From the NCBI RefSeq assembly GCF_028693495.1, contig NZ_JAQUVG010000014.1, positions 1-45,979 of the forward strand: DNA of 45,979 nucleotides, given 5' to 3'. Position 1 is the first letter of the stretch. Every line of letters begins with the position of its first letter. Shown one piece after another: positions 15,997 to 25,022 of this stretch. The position numbers and the translations under genes were made by a program. The stretch is from Zoogloea sp. (GTDB lineage: Bacteria > Pseudomonadota > Gammaproteobacteria > Burkholderiales > Rhodocyclaceae). The notes beneath the pieces are model-generated. The model made no database searches. It was not told the DNA's origin and worked only from the letters and a program-made list of their open reading frames with translations.

Positions 15997-18201
15997 ATGG
16001 ATGCCAGCAAGACCGCCCGGCCCTGGCCGGGAGACCTGTGGGGTGGCCTGGCGGCCACGCTGGTCGCCCTGCCATCGGCCATCGCCTTTGGCGTGACGAT
16101 CTTTTCCCCCCTGGGGCCGGGCTATGGCGCCCAGGGGGCGCTGGCCGGCATTCTGGGCGCCACCGTGCTGGGGCTGATTGCACCCGCCCTGGGGGGAACG
16201 GACAGGCTCATCACCGCGCCCTGTGCCCCGGCGGCGGCGGTCCTGGCCGCCCTGGCCATCGGTTTCGCCCAGCAGGGCGTCCCTCCGCAGACGGGCATGC
16301 TGATGCTGATCCTCATCGGCCTGCTGGCCGGCGCCATCCAGATGGGCCTGGGCTTCGCCGGCATCGGCAGCCTGATCAAGTACATTCCCTATCCAGTGGT
16401 CTGCGGCTATCTGAGTGGGGTAGGCCTGACCATCATCGGCAGCCAGTTGCCCCGGGTGCTTGGCGTGCCCGAAGACATGGGGCTCCAGGCCGCGTTGCTG
16501 AGCCCGGCCAGCTGGCGCTGGGAGAGCATTGTGGTGGGCCTGGGTGTGATCCTCACGATGCTGCGGGCCGACCGGCTGGTGCGTCTGATTCCTGCGGCGA
16601 TCATCGCCATGGGGGCGGGGATCTGCCTCTATCTCCTGCTCGGCCTGTTCGACCCTGCGCTCCGGCAAACCCGTGACAATCCCCTGGTGATCGGCCCCCT
16701 GAGTACACCGGATGCGTCCTTGCTGGATGCGGTCACCCGGAATATCCAGACCGTCGGGGCGTTCGATCCCGGTCTGCTCGCCCAGGTGGTCTTTCCGGCC
16801 CTGACCCTCGCGGTCCTCCTGTCCATCGATACCCTCAAGACCTGCATCGTCCTGGATACCCTGACGAACACCCACCACCGTCCGGACCGGGAACTGGTGG
16901 CCCAGGGCCTCGGCAATCTCGGTTCGGCCCTGCTGGGGGGCATTCCGGGAGCTGGTCAGATGGGGGCGTCGATGGTCAATCTGGCCAGCGGCGGCCAGAC
17001 CCGACGCTCCGGCATCCTGGAAGGCGGCTTTGCCTTGCTGACCTTCCTGTTCCTGTCGCCTCTGGTGGCGTGGATTCCCATCGCGGCCCTGGGGGGCATC
17101 CTGATGGTGATCGGTTACCGGATGATCGACCAGCACAGCCTGGAGTTCTTCCGCAGCAAGGCCACCCGGCTGGATTTCATCGTGATCGTGGCGGTGATCG
17201 TGACGGCCCTCAGCGTGAGCCTGATTGCGGCCTCCGCGGTGGGCATCGTGCTGGCCATTGCCCTCTATCTCAACGAGCAGAGTCACAGCCGGATCCTGCG
17301 CCGCAAGATCGAGGGTGGGGAGCAGTTCTCCAAGGTGGTCCGGCACGACCAGGAGCTGTCCATCCTCACCCGGCACGGGAGCAAGACGGTGATCGTGGAG
17401 CTCCAGGGCAGTCTTTTCTTTGGTACCGCCCACCAGCTCTACCGAGCCCTGGAGCCGGAGATCGGACCGCGTACCTACGTGATCCTGAACCTGCGGCGGG
17501 TCCAGTCCCTGGACCTCACCGCCACCCACGTGCTGGAGCAGATCAAGGATCGCCTGGAGCAGGTGGGGGCTTACCTGATCTTTGCCGAGATTCCCCGCGG
17601 GCTGCCCAGCGGTCTGAAGATGAAGCGCTACCTGAAGGATGTGGGGCTCCTGCGGGACAGTACCCGGGCCCTCGCCTTCCGGCAGCTGGATGACGCCCTG
17701 GAGTGGGTTGAGGGCCAGATCCTGCGGGCTGCCGACTATACCCATGAAGACCTGGACCCACCTCTCGAACTGGCCGAGCTGGAGCACCTGCTGGGCTGGC
17801 TGCCGACAACCCTCACCAGCCTGGCCCCGATCATCGCACAGCGTCATTTTTCCGAAGGTGAGAAGCTTTTCGAAGCGGGTGCTCCGGGCGGAGATCTGCT
17901 CTTCATCCGCCGGGGCACGGTCCGCGTCGAGATCGCCCTGGGCAGGAAGGAGCTGTGGCACATCGGCACCTTCGGGCGGGGCGATTTCATCGGTGAGATG
18001 GGATTCCTGGACAGCACCCGACGGGTTGCCGATGCCATCGCCCTGACAGAGACCGATTGCTTCATCCTGTCACGGGAGCGCTTCGACGCGGCCACCAACC
18101 TGGCCGGACCGGAAGCTGGCCTGCTGTTCGAAGGGCTCGCCAAGGTCCTGGCCATGCGTGTCCGGTTCATGAACCGGGAGCTTCGGGTGCTCCGGGGCTG
18201 A
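15997..18201 (+). CDS. SulP (SLC26) anion transporter with STAS and cyclic-nucleotide-binding domains
   Basis: A 734-aa protein. Residues about 12-430 form the SulP transport core of roughly 12-14 helices, with hallmark VALPSAIAFGV, APCAPAA and NLGSALLGGIPGAG. A STAS domain at about 455-570 contains NLRRVQSLDLTA, the anti-sigma-antagonist-like loop. A cNMP-binding domain at about 605-725 has FIGEMGFLDSTRRVADA, the phosphate-binding cassette. SulP proteins carry sulfate, bicarbonate or dicarboxylates across the inner membrane; the added cNMP domain implies gating by cAMP or a related nucleotide. The ligand and substrate are not shown. Its 3' end lies 9 bases from the convergent GGDEF-EAL gene, leaving no room for a terminator. 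Confidence 0.9.
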   Translation: MDASKTARPWPGDLWGGLAATLVALPSAIAFGVTIFSPLGPGYGAQGALAGILGATVLGLIAPALGGTDRLITAPCAPAAAVLAALAIGFAQQGVPPQTGMLMLILIGLLAGAIQMGLGFAGIGSLIKYIPYPVVCGYLSGVGLTIIGSQLPRVLGVPEDMGLQAALLSPASWRWESIVVGLGVILTMLRADRLVRLIPAAIIAMGAGICLYLLLGLFDPALRQTRDNPLVIGPLSTPDASLLDAVTRNIQTVGAFDPGLLAQVVFPALTLAVLLSIDTLKTCIVLDTLTNTHHRPDRELVAQGLGNLGSALLGGIPGAGQMGASMVNLASGGQTRRSGILEGGFALLTFLFLSPLVAWIPIAALGGILMVIGYRMIDQHSLEFFRSKATRLDFIVIVAVIVTALSVSLIAASAVGIVLAIALYLNEQSHSRILRRKIEGGEQFSKVVRHDQELSILTRHGSKTVIVELQGSLFFGTAHQLYRALEPEIGPRTYVILNLRRVQSLDLTATHVLEQIKDRLEQVGAYLIFAEIPRGLPSGLKMKRYLKDVGLLRDSTRALAFRQLDDALEWVEGQILRAADYTHEDLDPPLELAELEHLLGWLPTTLTSLAPIIAQRHFSEGEKLFEAGAPGGDLLFIRRGTVRVEIALGRKELWHIGTFGRGDFIGEMGFLDSTRRVADAIALTETDCFILSRERFDAATNLAGPEAGLLFEGLAKVLAMRVRFMNRELRVLRG

Positions 18202-18210
18202 GCGTCCGCC

Positions 18211-21060
18211 TCAGAACCGTTCTTCCGCTTTGCGCCAGCGCTCCAGCCAGACTTCGGCCGGCTCGGGCTTGCCGAACAGGTAGCCCTGGTGGATCACGTT
18301 GCCCCGGGTGTTGAGGAAGTCGGCCTGTTCGCGGGTTTCCACGCCTTCCGCCACCACTTTGAGGTGCATGTGCCGGGCGATGGACAGGATGGTTTCCACC
18401 AGTGCCGCATCGTCTGGATCGGTCGGTGCGTCCTGGACGAAGGTCTTGTCGATCTTCAGTTCATGAATGGGCAGGCGTTTCAGGTAGGCCAGGGACGAGT
18501 AGCCGGTGCCGAAGTCGTCGATGGAAAAATGCACGCCGAGAATGGCCAGTTCGCTCATCTTGCTCACCACTTCACCGACGTTGTCCACAACCAGGCCTTC
18601 CGTCACTTCGAGGGTCAGCCGGGTAGGGTCGGCGCCGGTTGCGGTGAGCACCTGACGTACCCAGGGCACGAAGCCACTCTGGCGGAAGTGCCGCGGCGAT
18701 AGGTTGACCGACAGGCGCAGGGGATTGCCCGCCATGTCCTCCCGGGCCATCAACTGGCAGGCCGCCTCCAGTACCCAGGTACCCAGCTCGACGATCAGGT
18801 CGGACTCCTCGGCGACGGGGATGAATGTGCCCGGAGGGAGCAGCCCCCGCTGGGGATGTTGCCAGCGGACCAACACTTCAGCACCGACCGGGTGCCCTTC
18901 TTCATCCACCTGGGGCTGCAGGAAGAGCCGTAATTCGCCGGCAGGGATCCCCCGGTGCAGGGCTGCTTCGATGGCAAAGCGTTGCTGGACGGCTTCGCCC
19001 ATGGCGGTTTCAAAGAAGGCACTCCGGTTGCCTCCGGCGGCCTTGGCCCGGTGCAGGGCCGTGTCGGCACACAGCAATACCCCTTCCGGAGTGTCCTCGT
19101 TGTGCTCGGGGAACAGGGTGATCCCGAGGCTCGCAGTGATGCTTATTTCATCTCCGGCGATGATGAAGGGGGTGCGCAGGGCGTTGTGGATCTTCTCGGC
19201 CACGGCCAGGGCCTGACGCCCATCAGGGGATGGGTGCAGGGCCTGGTTCGAGATATAGAGGGCGAATTCGTCGGCGGAAAGCCGGGCCAGGGTGTCTCCT
19301 TCACGGGTCAGCCCCTGAAGGCGCAGGGCAACCGCCATGAGCAGGGTGTCGCCGATGGCAATCCCGCGGGCATCATTGATGTTCTTGAAACGGTCGATGT
19401 TGAAGAGGATCAGGGTTTCCTTGCGCTGCAGGCGGCGCCGGGTGGCCAGGGCCTGGGCCAGCCGGTCGGTGAGCAGGCGACGGTTGGGGAGGCCAGTCAG
19501 GGCGTCGTAGTTGGCCAGTCGGTGGATTTCGGCCTCGCTCTGGATCCGTTCGGTGATGTCCTGCACGGTGCCGTGGATCAGCTGTGCCTGTCCGTGCTCG
19601 TTGAGCTGGATTTCTCCCAGGGCATGGACGTGCTTTATCCGCCCGTCGGGCATCACAAGGCGGTGGGTGACGTCGTAGTCGGTGTCGCCGCTGAAGGTTT
19701 TCTCGTAGAGCGCACGGAGCGTCGCCCGGTCGTCCGGGTGCACGATCTCGAGGAGTTCGTCATAGGAAAAGCCCTTCCTTCCGGCAGGTTCCATTTCCAG
19801 GATCCGGAAGGTTTCTTCCGAGCATTCGAGCTGACGGCTGTCCAGATCCAGGAACCAGCTGCCCAGCTTGGCGATGCGCTGGGCTTCGTTGAGCTGGTCG
19901 AGGCTGGCTTGCATGACCTGCTCGGCCTGCCTGAGCAGGCTCATGTCGCGGCCGATGCCGATGACGCCGATGATCCGGCCTTCGCTGTCATACATGGGCG
20001 ACTTGATGGTCAGCAGCCATTCCTTGTGACCGTCGGAGGCAAACGTCACTTCTTCCTGATTGGCGTGAGGTACGCCGGATTCCAGGGCAATCCGGTCGTT
20101 TGCCCGGAAGGCATCCGCAATCCCCACTGCCACGAAGTCGTGGTCCGTCTTGCCGATGATGTCGGCTTCGGGTTGTCCGAAGAACTGCTCGAAGCGGGGA
20201 TTGCAGAGGAGGTAAACGCCTTGGGTGTTCTTCAGCCAGACCAGATCGGGGATGCTCTGGATCAGGGCTCGCAGAAAGCGTTTTTGCTGACCCAGATCGG
20301 CTTCCGAGGTTGCCAGGGCGCCGCGTTGGGCAGCCAGGGCATCCAGCATGCTGTTGAAGTCTGTACCCAGGGTTGCCAGTTCGTCCTGGCCGATGATGGC
20401 GACCCGCTCGTCTTCCTTGCCTTGCCGCACCTGCTCCATCACGCCCACCAGCGTCCGCATGCGACGGGTCAGGCGGTCGGCCATGGCCCACGCCAGCAGG
20501 GTGCCGATGAGGATGGCCGCGAGGGTGTAGAGCAGGCCCTCCCTGGTGATGGCGTCCAGTTCCTGCTGGGTATCCTGATGCTGGGTACCGATGCGTGCCC
20601 AGCCGATGAGCCGGTCCGCCATAACCACCGGCGCCACGCTGTCCACCAGCTCCAGCTGGCGGCTGACCAGCTGGACTTCCTCCATTCTGGCAGGCTCGTC
20701 GGGCAGGTCCAGGACGTAACTGCCGATGCGCTTGCTCTCGGTGTGGGCGACGACCCGGCCGTCCCTGTCGAGGATCATTGCGAAGCGGACATAGGAGAGG
20801 CGATGCTGGGAAGCGATGATTTCCTGCAGCCCTGCCAGATCCATGGCGCCGAGCGCATTGGCTGAACTGATGGCCAGCCCGCGGCTCAGATAAATGTTTT
20901 CCTCTACCTGGCGATGGAGCAGCATCTCCCGCTGGCGGTAGGTCAGGTCGAAAACGAAAATACCCATCATCGACGCATGCACCAGCGCCACGCCAACGAT
21001 CAGCTGACGTCGCAAGGACTTGAAAAGAAGTGCCTGGAGGCCACGCCAGAGGGATTTCAT
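18211..21060 (-). CDS. Membrane HAMP-PAS-PAS-GGDEF-EAL protein, likely c-di-GMP phosphodiesterase
   Basis: A 949-aa receptor. Helix 1 is at 18-38, the periplasmic sensor region at 39-175, helix 2 at 177-194, HAMP at about 195-248 and PAS domains at about 258-380 and 390-505. The GGDEF domain (510-690) has its site changed to SADEF (595-599), so cyclase activity is doubtful. It keeps the RxxD I-site REGD (586-589). The EAL domain (700-940) has EVL at 728-730, with IDDFGTGYSS and AEGVE intact, so phosphodiesterase activity is plausible. Its start overlaps by 4 bases the stop of the PhnD-like lipoprotein gene, so a periplasmic binding protein probably feeds its sensor region (inference). Confidence 0.88.
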   Translation of the reverse strand: MKSLWRGLQALLFKSLRRQLIVGVALVHASMMGIFVFDLTYRQREMLLHRQVEENIYLSRGLAISSANALGAMDLAGLQEIIASQHRLSYVRFAMILDRDGRVVAHTESKRIGSYVLDLPDEPARMEEVQLVSRQLELVDSVAPVVMADRLIGWARIGTQHQDTQQELDAITREGLLYTLAAILIGTLLAWAMADRLTRRMRTLVGVMEQVRQGKEDERVAIIGQDELATLGTDFNSMLDALAAQRGALATSEADLGQQKRFLRALIQSIPDLVWLKNTQGVYLLCNPRFEQFFGQPEADIIGKTDHDFVAVGIADAFRANDRIALESGVPHANQEEVTFASDGHKEWLLTIKSPMYDSEGRIIGVIGIGRDMSLLRQAEQVMQASLDQLNEAQRIAKLGSWFLDLDSRQLECSEETFRILEMEPAGRKGFSYDELLEIVHPDDRATLRALYEKTFSGDTDYDVTHRLVMPDGRIKHVHALGEIQLNEHGQAQLIHGTVQDITERIQSEAEIHRLANYDALTGLPNRRLLTDRLAQALATRRRLQRKETLILFNIDRFKNINDARGIAIGDTLLMAVALRLQGLTREGDTLARLSADEFALYISNQALHPSPDGRQALAVAEKIHNALRTPFIIAGDEISITASLGITLFPEHNEDTPEGVLLCADTALHRAKAAGGNRSAFFETAMGEAVQQRFAIEAALHRGIPAGELRLFLQPQVDEEGHPVGAEVLVRWQHPQRGLLPPGTFIPVAEESDLIVELGTWVLEAACQLMAREDMAGNPLRLSVNLSPRHFRQSGFVPWVRQVLTATGADPTRLTLEVTEGLVVDNVGEVVSKMSELAILGVHFSIDDFGTGYSSLAYLKRLPIHELKIDKTFVQDAPTDPDDAALVETILSIARHMHLKVVAEGVETREQADFLNTRGNVIHQGYLFGKPEPAEVWLERWRKAEERF

Positions 21061-21971
21061 GGGCTTTCTACCGGCCTGACCTGGCGTTCGAAGGTGTCGA
21101 TGTATGTCCGTACCACCTGGTAGCTGGCGTCGCTGGCCGGATAAAAGGCACGCGTTTCCATGCCTGCTAGAATCTGCTGCCCTTCATGACGGGTAGCGAG
21201 CTTCAGGAGCACCTGGCGGACCTGGGCGATCAGCGCCGAGGGCAGGTCATTGCGGGCAACCACGGCATTGTTGATCAGGGGGGGTGTCTCCCAGATCACC
21301 CGGAGCTCGGCGGCTTCCTGAGGATGATCCCGCTGGAATGCCCGCCAGGGGGGAGGCCAGGTGGCTGCAATGGCCGTGTGTCCCTGATAGGTATTCATGA
21401 TGGAGGACTCCTGGGAGCCCACGTAGCGGTTCTCGATATCCCGATTGACGTTGATCCCCTGACCATGAAGCCACGCCTGAGGCATGATGCAGGCGGCCAT
21501 CGCGGTAGCCGCCGGATAACTGACGGCCTTGCCTTTCAGGTCGGCCGGGAGGCGGATGGGGCTGTCCCGGCGGACGATGAAGATTCCCTTGAAGTCTTCC
21601 GGGGCACCCGCACTGGCGATGACATGGAATCCGGCTTCCATGGCCTTGAGGGTCTGCCAGGGATTGGTCAGCAGGAATTCGGCCCTGCGGGAGCGGATTT
21701 TTTGTTCGAAGGAGGGGTAGTCCCTGGAGGCTTCGAGCACGAAACGCGCTTCAGGGATTTCGCGGTTGATGACATCCACCAAAGGTTGATAAACCTCGAA
21801 GAGCTTGGTCGGATTATGCAGGGGGTGCACTGCCAGCCTGTACCGGGGGCGCATGCCATTCCTGGGCTGAGCATCATAAACAGGCCCGGAAGGTGGTGGC
21901 GTCCTGTCACACCCGGCGATGGCCGCGCCGATCAGGACACCCGCAGTAGCGATGAATTTCCGGCGTTTCAT
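21057..21971 (-). CDS. PhnD-like periplasmic substrate-binding lipoprotein
   Basis: A 304-aa protein of the phosphate/phosphonate-binding (PhnD, ABC-type) fold. The N-terminus combines a twin-arginine-like KRRKFIAT and a lipobox ending AIAGC (C21), so it is exported and probably lipidated. Typical features are RLAVHPLHNPTKLFEVYQPLVDVINRE and the FLLTNPWQTLKAMEAGF region (cited in part). No ABC transporter genes are adjacent. It overlaps by 4 bases the GGDEF-EAL receptor downstream, so it is better read as a ligand-binding co-receptor than as a transport component. The ligand is unknown; phosphonate is only the family default. Confidence 0.85.
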   Translation of the reverse strand: MKRRKFIATAGVLIGAAIAGCDRTPPPSGPVYDAQPRNGMRPRYRLAVHPLHNPTKLFEVYQPLVDVINREIPEARFVLEASRDYPSFEQKIRSRRAEFLLTNPWQTLKAMEAGFHVIASAGAPEDFKGIFIVRRDSPIRLPADLKGKAVSYPAATAMAACIMPQAWLHGQGINVNRDIENRYVGSQESSIMNTYQGHTAIAATWPPPWRAFQRDHPQEAAELRVIWETPPLINNAVVARNDLPSALIAQVRQVLLKLATRHEGQQILAGMETRAFYPASDASYQVVRTYIDTFERQVRPVESP

Positions 21972-22077
21972 GGGTTGTATTGACGGCTCTTTTTTCTGCC
22001 CCTTCAGCTTAATGCCTGTAAGCCTGTGACGTACAGCACGATGGATGAGCGCTCGGGAATAGGTCTTGTGCTGGCGT

Positions 22078-24189
22078 TCAGCGCAGATGTCCGGCCCGGT
22101 TCAGGAAGTCTCCCGCGGCCATGGGCCTGCCGTAAAGATAGCCCTGGAAATGATCGCAGGCCAACGCCAGGAGACGTTCGTGATGTGCCGTGTCTTCGAC
22201 GCCTTCCGCAATCACGGTGAGTCCGAGGCTGTGCCCGAGTCCGATGATGGTCTGGACGACGGCCGCGCTGTTCTCTTCGAGGCACATGCGTCGCACAAAG
22301 GACTGATCGATCTTGAGTTCGCTCAGGGGCAGGCGCTGGAGGTAGGAGAGGGAGGAGTAGCCGGTTCCGAAGTCGTCCAGGGAAAAGGATATCCCCAGGG
22401 CGCGCAGTGCCTCCATCTTGCTGACCACCTCGTCCACGTCGTCGAGGAGCATGCTTTCCGTCAGTTCCAGCCGGAGCCTCTGGGGCCGGGCTCCGGAGCG
22501 TCGCAGGGTGTCCGTCGTTCGGGCAACGAAATCGTTGCGGGAGAACTCCCGTGCGCTGACATTGACGCTCAGCATCATGTCCTGGAAGAGGGGTGTCCGG
22601 CCCCATTCGACCAGGGTCGTGCAGGCTGACTCGAGCACCCACTGGCCCAGGCTGAGGATGAGGCCGGACTCCTCGGCCATCTGAATGAAGCTGCCGGGCA
22701 TCCGCAGGGCTTCCCCCGGGCGCTGCCAGCGCAGCAAGGCCTCGGCGCCCACCAGCTGCCCCTGCCGGTTCAGCTGGGGCTGGTAGTGGAGGAGGAATTC
22801 CTGTCGGGCCAGGCCTTCCCGCAGTTGCCGGATCAGTTCGGCGCGGCGGTTGATGGCCGACTGCATGCCGGCGTCAAAGAAACGCATCGTCCCGCGTCCG
22901 GCTTTCTTGGCCGCGTACATGGCCAGTTCGGCCTGTTTGATGAGATCGTCGAGGCTGGTTCCGGCCTCCCGGAAAAGGATGGCCCCGATGCTGGCCCCGC
23001 TCTGATAGGCGCCCCGTGCGAAGTGGTGGGGGAAGGCCAGGGCCTGGATGAGTTTCTGGCCGACGGCTTCCACCACGCCACCTGCTACGCCGGGCTCCGG
23101 ATCCAGGTCTTCCAGCATCACGATGAACTTGTCCCCGCCAAAGCGCGCGACCGTGTCGTTGGCCCGCACCTGGGTCTTGAGGCGGCGGGCAACCTCCTTC
23201 AGCAGGAGATCGCCCACGTCATGGCCCAGGCTGTCGTTGAGGGTCTTGAAGTCGTCCACATCAATGAACAGCAGGGCCCCGTGGCAGTTCGTGCGCTGTG
23301 TGCCGGCCATGGCCTGGTGGATGCGGTCGTACATCAGGCGACGGTTGGGAAGATCGGTCAGGGGGTCATAGAAGGCCAGTTGCACGATCCGGGCTTCGGC
23401 GTCCTTGCGCTGGCTGATGTCGGTAAGCCTGCCGACAAAGTGGGTGACCTGTCCTGCACCGTCCTGCACTGCCGTGAGGGTGACCCAGTCCTGGTCATCC
23501 TCGCCACTTTTACGCCGGATCCAGGCTTCACCCTGCCAGGTACCCGCACGGATCAGTTGGCGCTGGACCGTCCGGAAAAAACTGGGCGGGTTGCGCGGTG
23601 ACAGGAGGAATTCAGGGCTCTGCCCGAGAATGTCGTCCAAAGTGAATCCCAGGGTGTCGGTGAAGGCACGATTGACCCGCAGGATGACACCGTGGGCGTC
23701 AGCGATAAGCATCCCCTGCTGGGATTCGAAGGCGGCGGCGGCAATCCGCAACTCGTCCTCTGCCTGGACCAGGGCGCGCATGTCCGCATCCATGCAGAAC
23801 AGCATGGTTTCCTGACCGGGGAGGCTGACCACGGTGTGGCTGGAATAGACCGGAACCCAGCTGCCATCCATGTGGCGCAGGTCGAGACGACCCGGAGGAG
23901 CGCCCCTGCCGTGGTCGAACATCCAGCGAACGGCTTTCTTCACTGTTTCACGGAGCTCTTCGGGGATGATCAACTCGAACAGGTTGCCGCCGATGGCCTC
24001 CTCGGCGCTGTAGCCGTAGATGAGCTCCGAGGCGCGGTTCCAGTAGACCACCGTGCCATCCTCGAGGTAGCCCTGGATCGACAGGGCCTCGGCGTCGGCG
24101 AAAAGCTTTGCAAAGCACGTTTCGGCAAGCTTGTGGGAGAGGCTGTCGTTTGCCGGAATGCCGAGCGTCGGGTCGTCGGGGCGGGTCAT
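22078..24189 (-). CDS. PAS-PAS-GGDEF-EAL protein, likely phosphodiesterase with degenerate GGDEF
   Basis: A 703-aa cytoplasmic protein without membrane helices: PAS at about 28-140 and 146-262, GGDEF at about 268-440 and EAL at about 450-700. The GGDEF signature is GGDKF (351-355), with Lys in place of the essential Glu, while the I-site RAND (342-345) is kept. The EAL motif is intact (483-485), with SLDDFGTGYSS and AEGVE. It therefore probably degrades c-di-GMP and may use the GGDEF half as a GTP or c-di-GMP sensor. It lies 107 bases before the PhnD-like gene on the same strand, so co-transcription is possible. Confidence 0.88.
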   Translation of the reverse strand: MTRPDDPTLGIPANDSLSHKLAETCFAKLFADAEALSIQGYLEDGTVVYWNRASELIYGYSAEEAIGGNLFELIIPEELRETVKKAVRWMFDHGRGAPPGRLDLRHMDGSWVPVYSSHTVVSLPGQETMLFCMDADMRALVQAEDELRIAAAAFESQQGMLIADAHGVILRVNRAFTDTLGFTLDDILGQSPEFLLSPRNPPSFFRTVQRQLIRAGTWQGEAWIRRKSGEDDQDWVTLTAVQDGAGQVTHFVGRLTDISQRKDAEARIVQLAFYDPLTDLPNRRLMYDRIHQAMAGTQRTNCHGALLFIDVDDFKTLNDSLGHDVGDLLLKEVARRLKTQVRANDTVARFGGDKFIVMLEDLDPEPGVAGGVVEAVGQKLIQALAFPHHFARGAYQSGASIGAILFREAGTSLDDLIKQAELAMYAAKKAGRGTMRFFDAGMQSAINRRAELIRQLREGLARQEFLLHYQPQLNRQGQLVGAEALLRWQRPGEALRMPGSFIQMAEESGLILSLGQWVLESACTTLVEWGRTPLFQDMMLSVNVSAREFSRNDFVARTTDTLRRSGARPQRLRLELTESMLLDDVDEVVSKMEALRALGISFSLDDFGTGYSSLSYLQRLPLSELKIDQSFVRRMCLEENSAAVVQTIIGLGHSLGLTVIAEGVEDTAHHERLLALACDHFQGYLYGRPMAAGDFLNRAGHLR

Positions 24190-24305
24190 GGCATGGGTTT
24201 TGAAATGTGGGTAAGCGGCGTCAGGCCTTCTTGTCCGGTGGTGCCCTGACGCTGCCGGAGGTCAAAACATTTTTCCTCTCATGCATTTTCATCGAATCTG
24301 GGGTT

Positions 24306-24333
24306 TTAAAAAACCATCCCATTGGTATGGTTT
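24306..24333 (-). terminator. Minus-strand terminator of the unknown gene at 24430
   Basis: On the minus strand, AAACCAT, a 9-base loop and ATGGTTT form a 7-bp stem immediately followed by more T (six in all). It lies 97 bases past the stop of the 24430-24888 gene. Confidence 0.6.
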
Positions 24334-24429
24334 ATCCCGGGTGCGTCCCGGGCCTGCAGTCTGGTCCGGAGTGCGTGGTCCAGCTGCCGCAAACGCGGGC
24401 AGGCACGCTGGACGCGTGTTGCCCGGGTT

Positions 24430-24888
24430 TCATACCACCCTCACCTGCCAGCGATACCAGCGGGCAGAGAGCATCCTGGCCAGGGCGCCGGCCATGCGCT
24501 CGAGGGGGAGGTTGAATGTGCCATCCTTGCCACCCGCCAGAAAGGCGACCTTGTTGGACCAGCTGACCCGGACGCCGGGGCAGAATGCTTCATCCACCAG
24601 CAATGCTTCGTAGTCGAGGGTGACGTCGCCCCATTCCCGTGCCTCGAAAATCTTGGCCAGGGCACCGCTGGCAATGGCCTTGGTGTAGAACGCCACGTCC
24701 TGCTCATCCGCAGACTCCCGGTCGCCGTCCTGGTGGCTGAGCGCCAGGCTGGGACCGAGGGCGATGCTGAGGCAGGCATCCTGATAGAGGGCCTGCATCC
24801 GCTGGAGCAGACCCTCGCTGGGGCCGGATTCGGCCAAGGCATTGAGGAGAGCGCGCTGCTCAATTTCAAACTGCTCGTACTTGTCCAT
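24430..24888 (-). CDS. Conserved-looking protein of unknown function
   Basis: A 152-aa soluble acidic protein starting MDKYEQFEIEQRALL. No signal, membrane segment or known motif is recognised. A helical N-terminal half is followed by a stretch with VTLDYEALLVDEAFCPGVRVSW and FLAGGKDGTFNLPLE (cited in part), which looks like a folded beta-rich region rather than a random frame. It is followed by a terminator at 24306-24333. The next gene upstream is the phytase-like lipoprotein, 134 bases away on the same strand. Confidence 0.6.
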   Translation of the reverse strand: MDKYEQFEIEQRALLNALAESGPSEGLLQRMQALYQDACLSIALGPSLALSHQDGDRESADEQDVAFYTKAIASGALAKIFEAREWGDVTLDYEALLVDEAFCPGVRVSWSNKVAFLAGGKDGTFNLPLERMAGALARMLSARWYRWQVRVV

Positions 24889-25022
24889 CGTCGCAAATCC
24901 GTGGGGGAAGTCACGATTTTAGCGCCGATGGGGCCGACCCACCGCAATGGACGGCTCGGACAGGATTGGATCCTTCCCGTTGCCGGCGCGTCCATGCGTG
25001 GGTCAGCTGAATGCTTCCAGTC

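Noticed and set aside
15958-17961. Minus-strand 667-aa frame antisense to the SulP gene
   Set aside because: Gln/His/Gly-rich shadow; the SulP-STAS-cNMP domains are on the other strand.
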